DNA from: Actinomadura craniellae
GTDB lineage: Bacteria; Actinomycetota; Actinomycetes; Streptosporangiales; Streptosporangiaceae
Assembly: GCF_003289645.1 (NCBI RefSeq)
Contig: NZ_QLYX01000004.1
Location: 186,001-250,000, forward strand
Direction of reading: 5' to 3'
DNA: 64,000 bases
Positions 36,737 to 49,265 of this stretch are shown here, one piece after another. Below the pieces are notes generated by a model. It made no database searches. It was given only the letters and a program-made list of their open reading frames with translations, and was not told the origin of the DNA. Both the position numbers and the translations under genes were made by a program. How positions within the stretch are numbered: position 1 is the stretch's first letter; every line of letters starts with the position of its first letter.

Positions 36737-38455
36737 TCACAGGACGAACGCAACGATGGCGACCACCACGACGACCACGATCAGAATCGCGGCGATCCCG
36801 ATCATCATGCCCTTCTTGGAGGACTTGTCGGCCTGACCGCTCCCGCCGTACTGCTGCTGCTGACCGTAGGTCTGCTGGCCATACTGCTGCTGGCCCTCGG
36901 GCTGACCGCCGTACTGCTGGCCGTACTGCTGCTGGCCCTGACCGTAGCCCTGCTGGCCTTCCGCCTGACCGCCGTACTGCTGCTGGCCCTGACCCTGGCC
37001 GTAGCCCTGCTGACCCTCGGGCTGACCGCCGTACGCCTGCTGCTGGCCCTGACCCTGGCCGTAACCTTGCTGACCCTCGGGCTGACCGCCGTACGCCTGC
37101 TGCTGGCCCTGACCCTGGCCGTAACCTTGCTGACCCTCGGGCTGACCGCCGTACGCCTGCTGCTGGCCCTGACCCTGGCCGTAACCCTGCTGGCCGTACT
37201 GCTGCTGACCCTCCGCCTGGCCGCCGTACTGCTGCTGGCTCTCAGGCTGACCGCCGTACGCCTGATGGCCCTGGCCATAGCCCTGCTGGCCATACTGCTG
37301 CTGGCCCTGACCGTAACCCTGCTGGCCTTCCGCCTGACCGCCGTACTGCTGCTGGTCGGCGGGGTTGAACGCCTGGGTGGAGTCGTCCTGCTGCTGACCC
37401 TGCTGCGGCTGGCCGTAACCCTGCTGGGCCGGCGGGGCGTACGGGTCCTGCTGCCCGTAGCCGGGCTGCGAGCCGTACCCCTGGGCCGGCTGCTGGCCGT
37501 ACTGCTGCTGGTCGGACCCCTGCCAGGGCTGCCGTTCCTGCTGGGCGCCGTAGGCGGGCGGCTCCTCCGCGACCGGGCCGGCACCGGCACCGGGCTCCGG
37601 CGGCGGCACCATCATGGTGCGGTCGAGCCCGGCGTCGGCGCCACGAGGCTGGTCCGCGGGCGTGCTCCACGGGTCCTGTGCGGGCTCCTGGCGATCGGGC
37701 GACCAGGCCATCGTCGCCTGGTCGTCGGCGGGCCGCCGCTCGACGGAGGCCGGCGGGTCGTACGGGCCGGGGGTCTCCCCCGGGCCCGGAACGATCACCG
37801 TGCGCTCGCCGCCCTGGTCGGCGGGCGGCTCCTGACCGTAGGACGGCTGCTGGTAGGGCTCCTGCGGCGCGCCGTAGGAGGGCTGCTGCTGCTGCCCGTA
37901 GGAGGGCTCCTGCCCGCCGTACGGCTGGGCCGGGCGACCCTGCTGCTCGGCGGGCGCGCCGTACTGGTCGGACGGAGAGCCGTACACGGGCTGCTGCGGA
38001 TAGCCGCCCGACGACGCCGGCCCGGGCTGCTGCTGCCCGTAGGACTGCTCCTGGCCGTACCCCGGCTGCCGGCCACCGTACGGGGCCTGCTGCTCGGGCT
38101 GCGGCGGCGGGTTGTACAGCTGCTGGCCCGCGACCGGCTGGTCGTAGGGCTGCTGCGGCCGGGCCGGCGGCTCCGGGGGACGCTGCTGCTCGGGCTGCCC
38201 GCCGAACGAGGCGATCGGCTCCACGATGGTCGGCGGTGCGGGCGGCGGCTGCGGGGCCGGCGGCGGCTCCGGCGGGGCCTGCTCGGCGGGCGGCTGGGCG
38301 CCGCGCTGCGGCATGCCGAACACCACCGTGCGGTCGCCCATCGGGCGGGCGGGCGGCTCCGGCGGGGCGCCGGTCTCCTCGGCACCGCCGTAGCGCGGGT
38401 CTTGGTCGTCAGGTGACGGTGTCTGCGGTCCCTGCGTACCGTCTCGTTCGGTCAT
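36737..38455 (-). CDS. tail-anchored Q/G/Y-rich low-complexity (prion-like) protein
   Basis: Unrecognised protein of 572 aa; ATG 38455 follows AAGGAG at 7-nt spacing. Residues 1-120 are Pro-rich; 120-350 mix PSYGQQ/YGQQ blocks with Pro; 365-540 are almost only Gln, Gly, Tyr, Pro, Ala and Glu, including near-exact 20-residue repeats ([20 protein letters not shown]). KSSKK (545-549) precedes a single hydrophobic helix (550-572) that is the very C-terminus, so the rest should face the cytoplasm. Dispersed Thr motifs recur: DRTVVF (T43), PTIVEP (T76), ERTVIV (T219), QATMAW (T248), DRTMMV (T280), DSTQAF (T360). It lies between rpoC and rpsL. Function unknown; a membrane-tethered condensate or FHA-binding scaffold is speculation. 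Confidence 0.82.
   Translation of the reverse strand: MTERDGTQGPQTPSPDDQDPRYGGAEETGAPPEPPARPMGDRTVVFGMPQRGAQPPAEQAPPEPPPAPQPPPAPPTIVEPIASFGGQPEQQRPPEPPARPQQPYDQPVAGQQLYNPPPQPEQQAPYGGRQPGYGQEQSYGQQQPGPASSGGYPQQPVYGSPSDQYGAPAEQQGRPAQPYGGQEPSYGQQQQPSYGAPQEPYQQPSYGQEPPADQGGERTVIVPGPGETPGPYDPPASVERRPADDQATMAWSPDRQEPAQDPWSTPADQPRGADAGLDRTMMVPPPEPGAGAGPVAEEPPAYGAQQERQPWQGSDQQQYGQQPAQGYGSQPGYGQQDPYAPPAQQGYGQPQQGQQQDDSTQAFNPADQQQYGGQAEGQQGYGQGQQQYGQQGYGQGHQAYGGQPESQQQYGGQAEGQQQYGQQGYGQGQGQQQAYGGQPEGQQGYGQGQGQQQAYGGQPEGQQGYGQGQGQQQAYGGQPEGQQGYGQGQGQQQYGGQAEGQQGYGQGQQQYGQQYGGQPEGQQQYGQQTYGQQQQYGGSGQADKSSKKGMMIGIAAILIVVVVVVAIVAFVL
36981..37186 (-). repeat. 60-bp tandem repeats within the Q/G/Y-rich gene
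   Basis: The 60-bp stretches 37021-37080 and 37081-37140 are identical base for base, and the next copy matches for its first 46 bases; the preceding copy differs at two positions near its end. The period is a multiple of three and codes a 20-residue unit. Near-identity at synonymous positions suggests recent slippage or recombination. Confidence 0.9.
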
Positions 38456-38799
38456 CGTCGGGCTCCTTCAGCGCCGTCGCTCCGGACATTTCCCGTGCCC
38501 GGCCCCGCACCGACCCCGCCCGGAAACGCGCCGCGGGCGGCGCGATGGCCGGGCTTCCGCTGCGGTCTCGGTGCGGCGTGGGCACTCGCTGGGGGTTCCA
38601 TCACCGAACAGCCTGCCGCGATCGCCCTCCCTATCGCAAATCACCACGCTTTCGAAGGCGTTCAAACGAGATCTTCCATGCCGTTTTCGGAGCGTCCCGT
38701 GACGGGCGGGACCGGTGGGGCCGGTGAACACGGCGAGAGGCCGCCTCCCCAGGGGAGACGGCCTCCGGCCGGTGGGTGAGGGGCGCGGCCCCGCACCCG
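38456..38799. other. intergenic region between the Q/G/Y-rich gene and rpoC
   Basis: 344 bp without a gene. It contains the rpoC terminator hairpin (38737-38765) and about 280 bp of upstream sequence for the Q/G/Y-rich gene. A TTGAAC near 38666-38671 (minus strand) lacks a well-spaced -10. The 38475-38640 stretch is rich in inverted repeats (for example CGGTG/CACCG arms) and could be a structured leader, but I recognise no riboswitch class. Confidence 0.45.
38737..38765 (-). terminator. hairpin terminator after rpoC
   Basis: Arms GAGGCCGCCTCC and GGAGACGGCCTC, 12 bp with one imperfect position that is U-G in minus-strand RNA, 35 bp after the rpoC stop. It ends the rpoBC unit. Confidence 0.65.
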
Positions 38800-42672
<3,873 letters not shown>

Positions 42673-42695
42673 TATTTTCTATCCCTCGCCTAGGT

Positions 42696-45600
42696 TCAGA
42701 CCTCTTCGACACTGCTCGGCTCACGCCGGGACAGGTCGATGCCGAGCTCCTCCGCCGCGCGGAAGACGTCCTCGTCGGTGTCGCGCATCTCGATGGACAT
42801 GCCGTCGCTGGAGAGCACCTCGACGTTGAGGCACAGCGACTGCATCTCCTTGATGAGCACCTTGAAGGACTCAGGGATGCCCGGCTCCGGGATGTTCTCG
42901 CCCTTGACGATCGCCTCGTAGACCTTGACCCGGCCCAGGACGTCGTCGGACTTGATGGTGAGCAGCTCCTGGAGGGCGTAGGCCGCGCCGTACGCCTCCA
43001 GCGCCCAGACCTCCATCTCACCGAAGCGCTGGCCACCGAACTGGGCCTTACCGCCGAGCGGCTGCTGGGTGATCATGGAGTACGGGCCGGTCGAGCGAGC
43101 GTGGATCTTGTCGTCGACCAGGTGGAGCAGCTTCAGAATGTAGATGTAACCGACCGAGATCGGGTCCTTGAACGGCTCGCCGGTGCGACCGTCGAAGAGC
43201 TTGGCCTTCCCGCCCGAACCGACCATGCGCTGGCCGTCACGGTTGGGCAGGGTGCTCTCGATCAGCCCGGTGATCTCCTGCTCGCGAGCGCCGTCGAACA
43301 CCGGCGTGGCCGTGTTGGTCCACGGCTCGGCCGAGTCGGCGCCGATCGACTTGAGGGCGCGCTTCCAGTCGGCGTCGTCGCCGTCGACCTTCCAGCCCCG
43401 GCTGGCCACCCAGCCCAGGTGGGTCTCGAGCACCTGGCCGACGTTCATTCGACCGGGCACGCCGAGCGGGTTCAGGACGATGTCGACCGGGGTGCCGTCC
43501 TCCAGGAACGGCATGTCCTCGACCGGCAGCACCTTGGAGATGACGCCCTTGTTGCCGTGCCGGCCGGCGAGCTTGTCACCGTCGGTGATCTTGCGCTTCT
43601 GGGCCACGTAGACGCGGACCAGCTCGTTGACCCCCGGCGGAAGCTCGTCGCCCTCGTCGCGGCTGAACACCCGGACGCCGATGACCTTGCCCTGCTCGCC
43701 GTGCGGCACCTTCAGCGAGGTGTCGCGGACCTCGCGCGCCTTCTCACCGAAGATCGCGCGCAGCAGCCGCTCCTCCGGGGTCAGCTCGGTCTCGCCCTTC
43801 GGGGTGACCTTGCCGACCAGGATGTCGCCGGGGACGACCTCGGCGCCGATCCGGATGATGCCGCGCTCGTCGAGGTCAGCCAGCACCTCTTCGGAGACGT
43901 TCGGGATGTCCCGGGTGATCTCCTCGGGGCCCAGCTTGGTGTCGCGGGCGTCGACCTCGTGCTCCTCGATGTGGATCGAGGAGAGGACGTCGTCCTGCAC
44001 CAGCCGCTGGCTGAGGATGATCGCGTCTTCGTAGTTGTGGCCCTCCCACGGCATGAACGCCACGAGCAGGTTCTTGCCCAGGGCCATCTCGCCGTTGTCG
44101 GTGCAGGGACCGTCGGCGATGACCTGCCCGACCTCGACCCGGGCGCCCTCTTCGACGATCGGCTTCTGGTTGAAGCAGGTGCCCTGGTTGGACCGCTTGA
44201 ACTTGGCCACCCGGTAGGTGGTGCGGGTGGCGTCGTCGTTCATCACGGTGATGTAGTCGGCCGACACCTCCTCCACCACACCGGCCTTCTCGGCGGTGAT
44301 GACGTCGCCGGCGTCGGTCGCGGCGCGGTACTCCATGCCCGTGCCGACCAGCGGCGCCTCGCTGCGCAGCAGCGGCACGGACTGCCGCTGCATGTTGGAG
44401 CCCATCAGCGCGCGGTTGGCGTCGTCGTGCTCCAGGAACGGGATCATCGCGGTCGCGACGGAGACCATCTGCCGGGCCGAGACGTCCATGTAGTGCACGT
44501 CGGTCGGCGGCAGGTACTCGATCTCACCGCCCTTGGTGCGGACCAGCACCCGGGCCTCGGCGAAGGAGCCGTCCTCGTTCAGCGGCGAGTTGGCCTGCGC
44601 CTTGACGTAGCGGTCTTCCTCGTCGGCGGTGAGGTAGTCGATCTGCTCGGTGACCACGCCGTCGACGACCTTGCGGTAGGGCGTCTCGACGAAGCCGAAC
44701 GGGTTGACCCGGCCGTAGGAGCTGAGCGACCCGATCAGGCCGATGTTCGGCCCTTCGGGCGTCTCGATCGGGCACATCCGGCCGTAGTGGGACGGGTGCA
44801 CGTCGCGGACCTCGAATCCCGCCCGCTCCCGGGACAGGCCGCCGGGGCCCAGCGCCGACAACCGCCGCTTGTGGGTCAGGCCCGCCAGCGGGTTGGTCTG
44901 GTCCATGAACTGGGACAGCTGGCTGGTGCCGAAGAACTCCTTGATGGAGGCGACGACCGGCCGGATGTTGATCAGGGTCTGCGGCGTGATGGCCTCGACG
45001 TCCTGCGTGGTCATCCGCTCGCGGACGACCCGCTCCATCCGGGCCAGGCCCAGCCGGACCTGGTTCTGGATCAGCTCGCCCACCGTGCGCAGCCGCCGGT
45101 TGCCGAAGTGGTCGATGTCGTCGACCTCGATCGGCACCTCGACGGCGCCGACGGTGCCCTCGGTCTCGCCGGCGTGCAGCCGGACCATGTACTCGATGGT
45201 GGCGACGATGTCGTCCTCGGTCAGCGTGCCCTGGTTCATCTCCAGGTCGAGCCCGAGCTTCTTGTTCACCTTGTAGCGGCCGACCTTCGCGAGGTCGTAA
45301 CGCTTCGGGTTGAAGTAGAGATTCTCCAGCAGGGTCTGCGCGGACTCCTTGGTCGGCGGCTCGCCCGGGCGGAGCTTGCGGTAGATGTCGAGCAGCGCGT
45401 CATCCTGGCCGGTGGTGTGGTCCTTCTCCAGGGTGATGTTGATCGACTCGTAGGAGCCGAAGCGCTCGCGGATGCGCGCCTCGTCCCAACCGAGCGCCTT
45501 GAGCAGCACGGTGACGGGCTGCTTGCGCTTACGGTCGATCCGGACGCCCACGTTGTCGCGCTTGTCGATCTCGAACTCCAGCCAGGCACCGCGGCTGGGG

Positions 45601-46163
45601 ATCACCTTGCAGCCGTAGATGTCCTTGTCTGAGGCCTTGTCGAGCGAGCGGTCGAAGTAGACGCCGGGCGAACGGACGAGCTGCGACACGACGACGCGCT
45701 CGGTGCCGTTGATGATGAAAGTGCCCTTCGGGGTCATGAGCGGGAAGTCGCCCATGAACACCGTCTGGCTCTTGATCTCTCCGGTCTGGTTGTTGATGAA
45801 CTCCGCGGTGACGAACATCGGCGCGGAGTAGGTCATGTCCTTGTCCTTGCACTCCTCGACGGAGTACTTGGGCGGCTCGAACCGGTGGTCACGGAACGAG
45901 AGCGACATGGTCCCGGAGAAGTCCTCGATGGGACTGATCTCCTCGAAGATCTCCTCCAGTCCCGACTGGGTCGGGACGCTCTTGCTACCGGCCTGCTGGG
46001 CCGCCTCGACGCGGGACTTCCACCTCTCGTTGCCGAGCAGCCAGTCAAAGGACTCGGTCTGCAGGGCGAGGAGGTCCGGGACTTCGAGCGGTTCCTTGAT
46101 GCGTGCGAATGAAACGCGGTTCGGACCGGTTGCGGTATTCGAGGCGTTGCGCGAGGCTGCCAA
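42696..46163 (-). CDS. rpoB: DNA-directed RNA polymerase subunit beta
   Basis: Catalytic subunit, 1155 aa. The TTG at 46163 was chosen: AAGGA lies 7 nt upstream and the product then begins (M)AASRNAS, the usual actinobacterial RpoB N-terminus; the frame extends to another TTG at 46235 without an SD. Rifampicin-region residues are wild type: D421 (FMDQ), H431 (THKRR) and S436 (SALGPGG), matching E. coli D516, H526 and S531. The catalytic [10 protein letters not shown]-like block ([19 protein letters not shown]) is present. It has its own promoter at 46296-46324. Confidence 0.97.
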   Translation of the reverse strand: MAASRNASNTATGPNRVSFARIKEPLEVPDLLALQTESFDWLLGNERWKSRVEAAQQAGSKSVPTQSGLEEIFEEISPIEDFSGTMSLSFRDHRFEPPKYSVEECKDKDMTYSAPMFVTAEFINNQTGEIKSQTVFMGDFPLMTPKGTFIINGTERVVVSQLVRSPGVYFDRSLDKASDKDIYGCKVIPSRGAWLEFEIDKRDNVGVRIDRKRKQPVTVLLKALGWDEARIRERFGSYESINITLEKDHTTGQDDALLDIYRKLRPGEPPTKESAQTLLENLYFNPKRYDLAKVGRYKVNKKLGLDLEMNQGTLTEDDIVATIEYMVRLHAGETEGTVGAVEVPIEVDDIDHFGNRRLRTVGELIQNQVRLGLARMERVVRERMTTQDVEAITPQTLINIRPVVASIKEFFGTSQLSQFMDQTNPLAGLTHKRRLSALGPGGLSRERAGFEVRDVHPSHYGRMCPIETPEGPNIGLIGSLSSYGRVNPFGFVETPYRKVVDGVVTEQIDYLTADEEDRYVKAQANSPLNEDGSFAEARVLVRTKGGEIEYLPPTDVHYMDVSARQMVSVATAMIPFLEHDDANRALMGSNMQRQSVPLLRSEAPLVGTGMEYRAATDAGDVITAEKAGVVEEVSADYITVMNDDATRTTYRVAKFKRSNQGTCFNQKPIVEEGARVEVGQVIADGPCTDNGEMALGKNLLVAFMPWEGHNYEDAIILSQRLVQDDVLSSIHIEEHEVDARDTKLGPEEITRDIPNVSEEVLADLDERGIIRIGAEVVPGDILVGKVTPKGETELTPEERLLRAIFGEKAREVRDTSLKVPHGEQGKVIGVRVFSRDEGDELPPGVNELVRVYVAQKRKITDGDKLAGRHGNKGVISKVLPVEDMPFLEDGTPVDIVLNPLGVPGRMNVGQVLETHLGWVASRGWKVDGDDADWKRALKSIGADSAEPWTNTATPVFDGAREQEITGLIESTLPNRDGQRMVGSGGKAKLFDGRTGEPFKDPISVGYIYILKLLHLVDDKIHARSTGPYSMITQQPLGGKAQFGGQRFGEMEVWALEAYGAAYALQELLTIKSDDVLGRVKVYEAIVKGENIPEPGIPESFKVLIKEMQSLCLNVEVLSSDGMSIEMRDTDEDVFRAAEELGIDLSRREPSSVEEV

Positions 46164-46503
46164 GAGTGGTCCTTCCGAGGGCTCGCGGCGGACTGATGGC
46201 GCGCACGCCAAGCCATCCTCGCTTTCAGACGCCAAATGATCAAGAAGATTTCAGGGCATCCGGGCGTGGATAGTCAATGGGCAGCGCAAAGGGGCAGTGT
46301 AGCCGACCGGCACACCGCACGCAACTCTAGCGCCTCTGTATGCATCACAGTTGCCTCGCAGCATTGCTCGTCATCAGCGTTGAGTCAAGACCGGACATGG
46401 ACATTGACCCGCTCGCCAGGGGTGAGGAAGGCCATAGTTTAGGGAGCGCCCTCCCCTGAGCACCGACGACGTGCTAGTGCCGGGTCCACCTGCGGTACGG
46501 GCT
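46164..46503. other. intergenic region between the mce operon end and rpoB
   Basis: 340 bp without a gene. It holds the rpoB promoter (46296-46324) with a leader of about 125 nt, a further minus-strand TTGACT near 46387 lacking a good -10, and two weak hairpins at 46441-46476 (GGGAG/CTCCC and AGCAC/GTGCT) that may end the mce operon. Confidence 0.55.
46296..46324 (-). promoter_or_regulatory. rpoBC promoter
   Basis: Minus strand: -35 TTGCGT (46324-46319), 17-bp spacer, -10 TACACT (46301-46296), followed by GCCCCTTTGCGCTGCC, a stretch I recall downstream of Streptomyces rpoB promoters. Start near 46289, about 126 nt before the TTG. Confidence 0.7.
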
Positions 46504-47325
46504 TCAGAGCACTTCCAGCTTCGACACCAGCCACCTGTCGCCGACCTTGATCATGGTCAGCCGCAGCGTGTGCTGATCGGGGAGCATCTGGTCCGTCTTG
46601 GTGCTGGCGGCCTTGACCGTCTGCTGGTTGAGGAAGACCAGGGCGACCATCCGCCCGGGCGCGGCGTCCTCGACGGCGGCCCGGATGGCGGTGCCCTTGA
46701 CCTGGGCCTGCTGCTGCACCGCCGAGGCCTTCGTGCGCGGCACCAGGGCCTCGAACTGCCTGCGGAACGAGCCGGTGGTGTGTCCCGTGGCCCTGCGCAG
46801 GTCGGAGTCGATGGTGCGGTAGTCGTAGGAGGACAGGTCCTCGGCGGCCCTGGAGGCCGCGTAGGACGCCTGGCGTACCGACTTCTCGGTCGCGGCCAGT
46901 TCCCGCTGCTGGAGGAAGAGCCAGACCACGGCCGCGGCCAGGGCCGCGGTCACCAGGCCCAGCACCACCAGGACCTGGACGCCGGCTCGCGGGCTGGACG
47001 CCGGCTCGGCCTTCTTCCGGACGGTCCTCGCCTTCTTGACGGCCTTCTTCTTCGTGGGCGCCACAGCGGTCTCGTCGCCGTCCTCCGGGCCTGCTGCGGT
47101 GGTCTCGTCGCCGTCCTCGCCGTCCTCCGGGCCCGCCGTGGTGGTCTCGTCGCCGTCCTCAGCGGTCTCCGGAGCGGTCTCCGGGCCCTCTTCGACCGTT
47201 GCCTGGTCCTCCTCGGTGCGGGTGAGCTCGTCCCGGGCGGCCTCGGCCGGCTCGACGTCCTCGGTCTCCGCGGCCCGCTCCGCGCTGTCGGTCGCGGCGC
47301 TCCCGCGCCGGTCGGCGTCCGTCAT
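46504..47325 (-). CDS. Mce-associated membrane protein (second)
   Basis: 273 aa, last gene of the mce operon. ATG 47325 overlaps the upstream stop by 4 bp. The N-terminal ~110 residues are acidic and low-complexity (repeats of EDGDETT and AGPEDG), followed by a Lys-rich segment (PTKKKAVKKARTVRKK), a transmembrane helix at about 119-141 (VLVVLGLVTAALAAAVVWLFL), and a ~130-residue extracytoplasmic domain ending DRWLVSKLEVL. That tail matches the DGRWLVSKTGLVP end of the preceding gene, so the two are paralogous. Mce-associated proteins are thought to support Mce complex stability; the details are unknown. Confidence 0.85.
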   Translation of the reverse strand: MTDADRRGSAATDSAERAAETEDVEPAEAARDELTRTEEDQATVEEGPETAPETAEDGDETTTAGPEDGEDGDETTAAGPEDGDETAVAPTKKKAVKKARTVRKKAEPASSPRAGVQVLVVLGLVTAALAAAVVWLFLQQRELAATEKSVRQASYAASRAAEDLSSYDYRTIDSDLRRATGHTTGSFRRQFEALVPRTKASAVQQQAQVKGTAIRAAVEDAAPGRMVALVFLNQQTVKAASTKTDQMLPDQHTLRLTMIKVGDRWLVSKLEVL

Positions 47326-47849
47326 GGCACCAGTCCTGTCTTGGAGACGAGCCAGCGCCCGTCGGTCCGGGTCAGTTCCAGCACCCAACGGTTGTTGACG
47401 GTCGTGCCGTTGGGCGCCTGCTTGCTGACGATGAGGACGGTGACCGCCACGGCCACCTCGGCGGAGTCGCCGTCCAGCGACACCACACCGCCCTTGACCG
47501 ACTGCACCGTCCAGCGCGCCTGCGCCTGGGTGGCGGCGGCGATCACGGTGCGGGACTGGGTGCCCCACTGGTTCTTGGCCTCACCGGTCAGGCCGGTGAG
47601 CACCTGGTCGATGTTCTTCTGGATGTTGCGGTAGTCGAGACTGCCCATGTTGACCGCGGTCTGCCGGGCGGCCTGAAGCGCCGCCTCCCGGTCGGCGGCC
47701 CGGTCCCGGGCCCGCCACACCTGCGTCCCGAGGAGGCCCGCCACCACCGTCAGCGCCACCACCGCGGCCAGCAGGGAGGCCGCGAGAACCCGTCCCGGAC
47801 GCCGGCTCAGCGCCGCCCCGAGATTCCTTGCCATAGCGTCGTCACCCAT
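47322..47849 (-). CDS. Mce-associated membrane protein (first)
   Basis: 175 aa. A single N-terminal helix (about 20-42: VLAASLLAAVVALTVVAGLLG) anchors an extracytoplasmic domain with YRNIQKNIDQVLTGLTGEAKNQW, VAVTVLIVSKQAPNGTTV and WLVSKTGLVP, typical of the small proteins encoded after mceF in actinobacteria. It starts 3 bp after mceF and overlaps the next gene by 4 bp. ATG 47849 is used; an internal ATG five codons later is possible. Confidence 0.85.
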   Translation of the reverse strand: MGDDAMARNLGAALSRRPGRVLAASLLAAVVALTVVAGLLGTQVWRARDRAADREAALQAARQTAVNMGSLDYRNIQKNIDQVLTGLTGEAKNQWGTQSRTVIAAATQAQARWTVQSVKGGVVSLDGDSAEVAVAVTVLIVSKQAPNGTTVNNRWVLELTRTDGRWLVSKTGLVP

Positions 47850-47852
47850 CAG

Positions 47853-49265
47853 TCACCGCGAAAGCGGGCCGAGCAGCAGCCACTTCCACGAGGCGTCCCC
47901 GAGCAGCCGCCGCTGCCCGCCTGTCGAGCCCATCTGGTAGCGCTTCCCGTCGGGGCCGTAGACGGCTCCGGTCGCTGGATCGTATCCAGCCAAAGCCACT
48001 GGTTCCGCCGAAAGCGGTACGTAAGCAACGGTGGGCTCGCCCTGCCCGGCCGCCTGGCCCGGGCCGCCGCTCGCGGCCGGGGAACCGTTCACCCCGCCGG
48101 GCGGGGCCCCGGCCCCCGCGGTGGCACCCGGCGGCAGCGCCGGCGCCGGGCGCGGCGGCGGGGCGTTGCGGGCGCCGCGCGGCACCTGCGGGGACGTCTT
48201 GGGCTCCTTGCAGCCGACGTCGAGCGGGTTCGGGCGGTCCCTGGTGTCCTGCGGCCAGCGCTTCTTGACCTTCTCGTACCCCCTGGTGCACGGCGGCGGC
48301 GAGTCCAGGTTGAGCACCAGGCCGAGGTGCTGGGTGCCGTCGCCGGGGGTCACCGTGAACGCGCCGCCGACCGCCAGCGGGTAGAGGATGAACAGCGACC
48401 GCAGCCCGTCGACCCGGGTGTGCACGATCTGGCCCACGGTGGTCATGTTGGCCAGCAGCACCGGCAGTGTCGGCGCCAGGTCCGCGATGGTCGCGTCGAG
48501 TTCCTTCGCGGCCGGCGGGGCGGCGTCCAGCGTGGCCCGCAGCGCCGGGTCGTCCTTGCGGAGCTGGTCCGTGAGGACGTTCAGGTTCCGGGCGAACTGC
48601 CGGATGTTGCCGCCCTGCGAGCGCTGGGTGTCGAGCACGATCCTGCTGTTGTCGATCAGCTCGGCGGTCGCCGGATAGGCCTCCTCGGCCGTCTTCAGCA
48701 GCCGGTCGCTGGCGTCCAGGATCGCCTGAAGGTCGGCCGCGGAGCCGGAGAACGCCTTGTTCAGCTCGTCCACGATCGTGCCCAGATGCTGCGGGTTCAC
48801 CGACGAAATGAGCTTGTCGGTGTTGGCCAGCAGCTCGTGCGTGGACACCGGCAGCCGGGTGTCGGACCGCGGGATCGTGTACGCCCTGCCCTCGTCGAGG
48901 TACGGCCCGGCGGCACGGACCGGCTGGAGGTCGATGTACTGCTCGCCGACCGCCGACCGGTTGGCCACCACCGCGACCGTGCCCTGCCGCGGGATGCGGT
49001 GCCCGCGCCGGAGTTCGAGCCTGACCTTGATGCCGTCCCGGGTCAGCTCGATCGGCCCCACCCGGCCGACCGCCACGCCCCGGTAGGTCACCTCGGCGTT
49101 GGTGAAGACGCCGCCGGAGTCGGTCAGGTCCACGTAGGTGGTGTAGGTCCGGCCCAGCGCGTCGCTGCCCACCCCGAGGTAGCGGACGAGGGTGTAGCTC
49201 ACGCCGAGCGCGGTGATCAGGGCGAAGACCAGCAACTGGATCTTGACACCACGCTTGATGATCAT
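47853..49265 (-). CDS. mceF: MCE family protein, MceF position
   Basis: Sixth MCE subunit of the lipid importer; 470 aa from ATG 49265, which overlaps the mceE stop by 4 bp. An N-terminal helix (KIQLLVFALITALGVSYTLV) is followed by the MCE domain (VDLTDSGGVFTNAEVTYRGVAVGRV, shortened), a helical region, and then a ~120-residue Pro/Gly/Ala-rich C-terminus ending with a short conserved segment (YDPATGAVYGPDGKRYQMG). The Pro-rich tail is longer than in many MceF proteins. An 898-codon open frame spans this region, but its upstream part is a shadow of mceE. Confidence 0.9.
   Translation of the reverse strand: MIIKRGVKIQLLVFALITALGVSYTLVRYLGVGSDALGRTYTTYVDLTDSGGVFTNAEVTYRGVAVGRVGPIELTRDGIKVRLELRRGHRIPRQGTVAVVANRSAVGEQYIDLQPVRAAGPYLDEGRAYTIPRSDTRLPVSTHELLANTDKLISSVNPQHLGTIVDELNKAFSGSAADLQAILDASDRLLKTAEEAYPATAELIDNSRIVLDTQRSQGGNIRQFARNLNVLTDQLRKDDPALRATLDAAPPAAKELDATIADLAPTLPVLLANMTTVGQIVHTRVDGLRSLFILYPLAVGGAFTVTPGDGTQHLGLVLNLDSPPPCTRGYEKVKKRWPQDTRDRPNPLDVGCKEPKTSPQVPRGARNAPPPRPAPALPPGATAGAGAPPGGVNGSPAASGGPGQAAGQGEPTVAYVPLSAEPVALAGYDPATGAVYGPDGKRYQMGSTGGQRRLLGDASWKWLLLGPLSR

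Noticed and set aside
36981-37186. CRISPR array
   Set aside because: The repeats are directly adjacent with no unique spacers and stay in the reading frame.
36671-38416. Plus-strand Leu/Ala/Val-rich frame that could look like a membrane protein
   Set aside because: It is the complement of CAG/GGC/TAC repeats; the minus frame has AAGGAG, acidic/basic charge pattern and an ordered C-terminal helix.
38456-38736. Riboswitch upstream of the Q/G/Y-rich gene
   Set aside because: Several stems, but no known aptamer core was recognised; listed only as a possible structured leader.
43101-45632. 843-codon plus-strand open frame antisense to rpoB
   Set aside because: Shadow of rpoB; low-complexity Val/Asp/Arg/Leu composition and no recognisable domain.
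42696-46163. Possible rifampicin-resistant RpoB duplicate, as found in some related genera
   Set aside because: D421, H431 and S436 are wild type; no second copy lies in this window.
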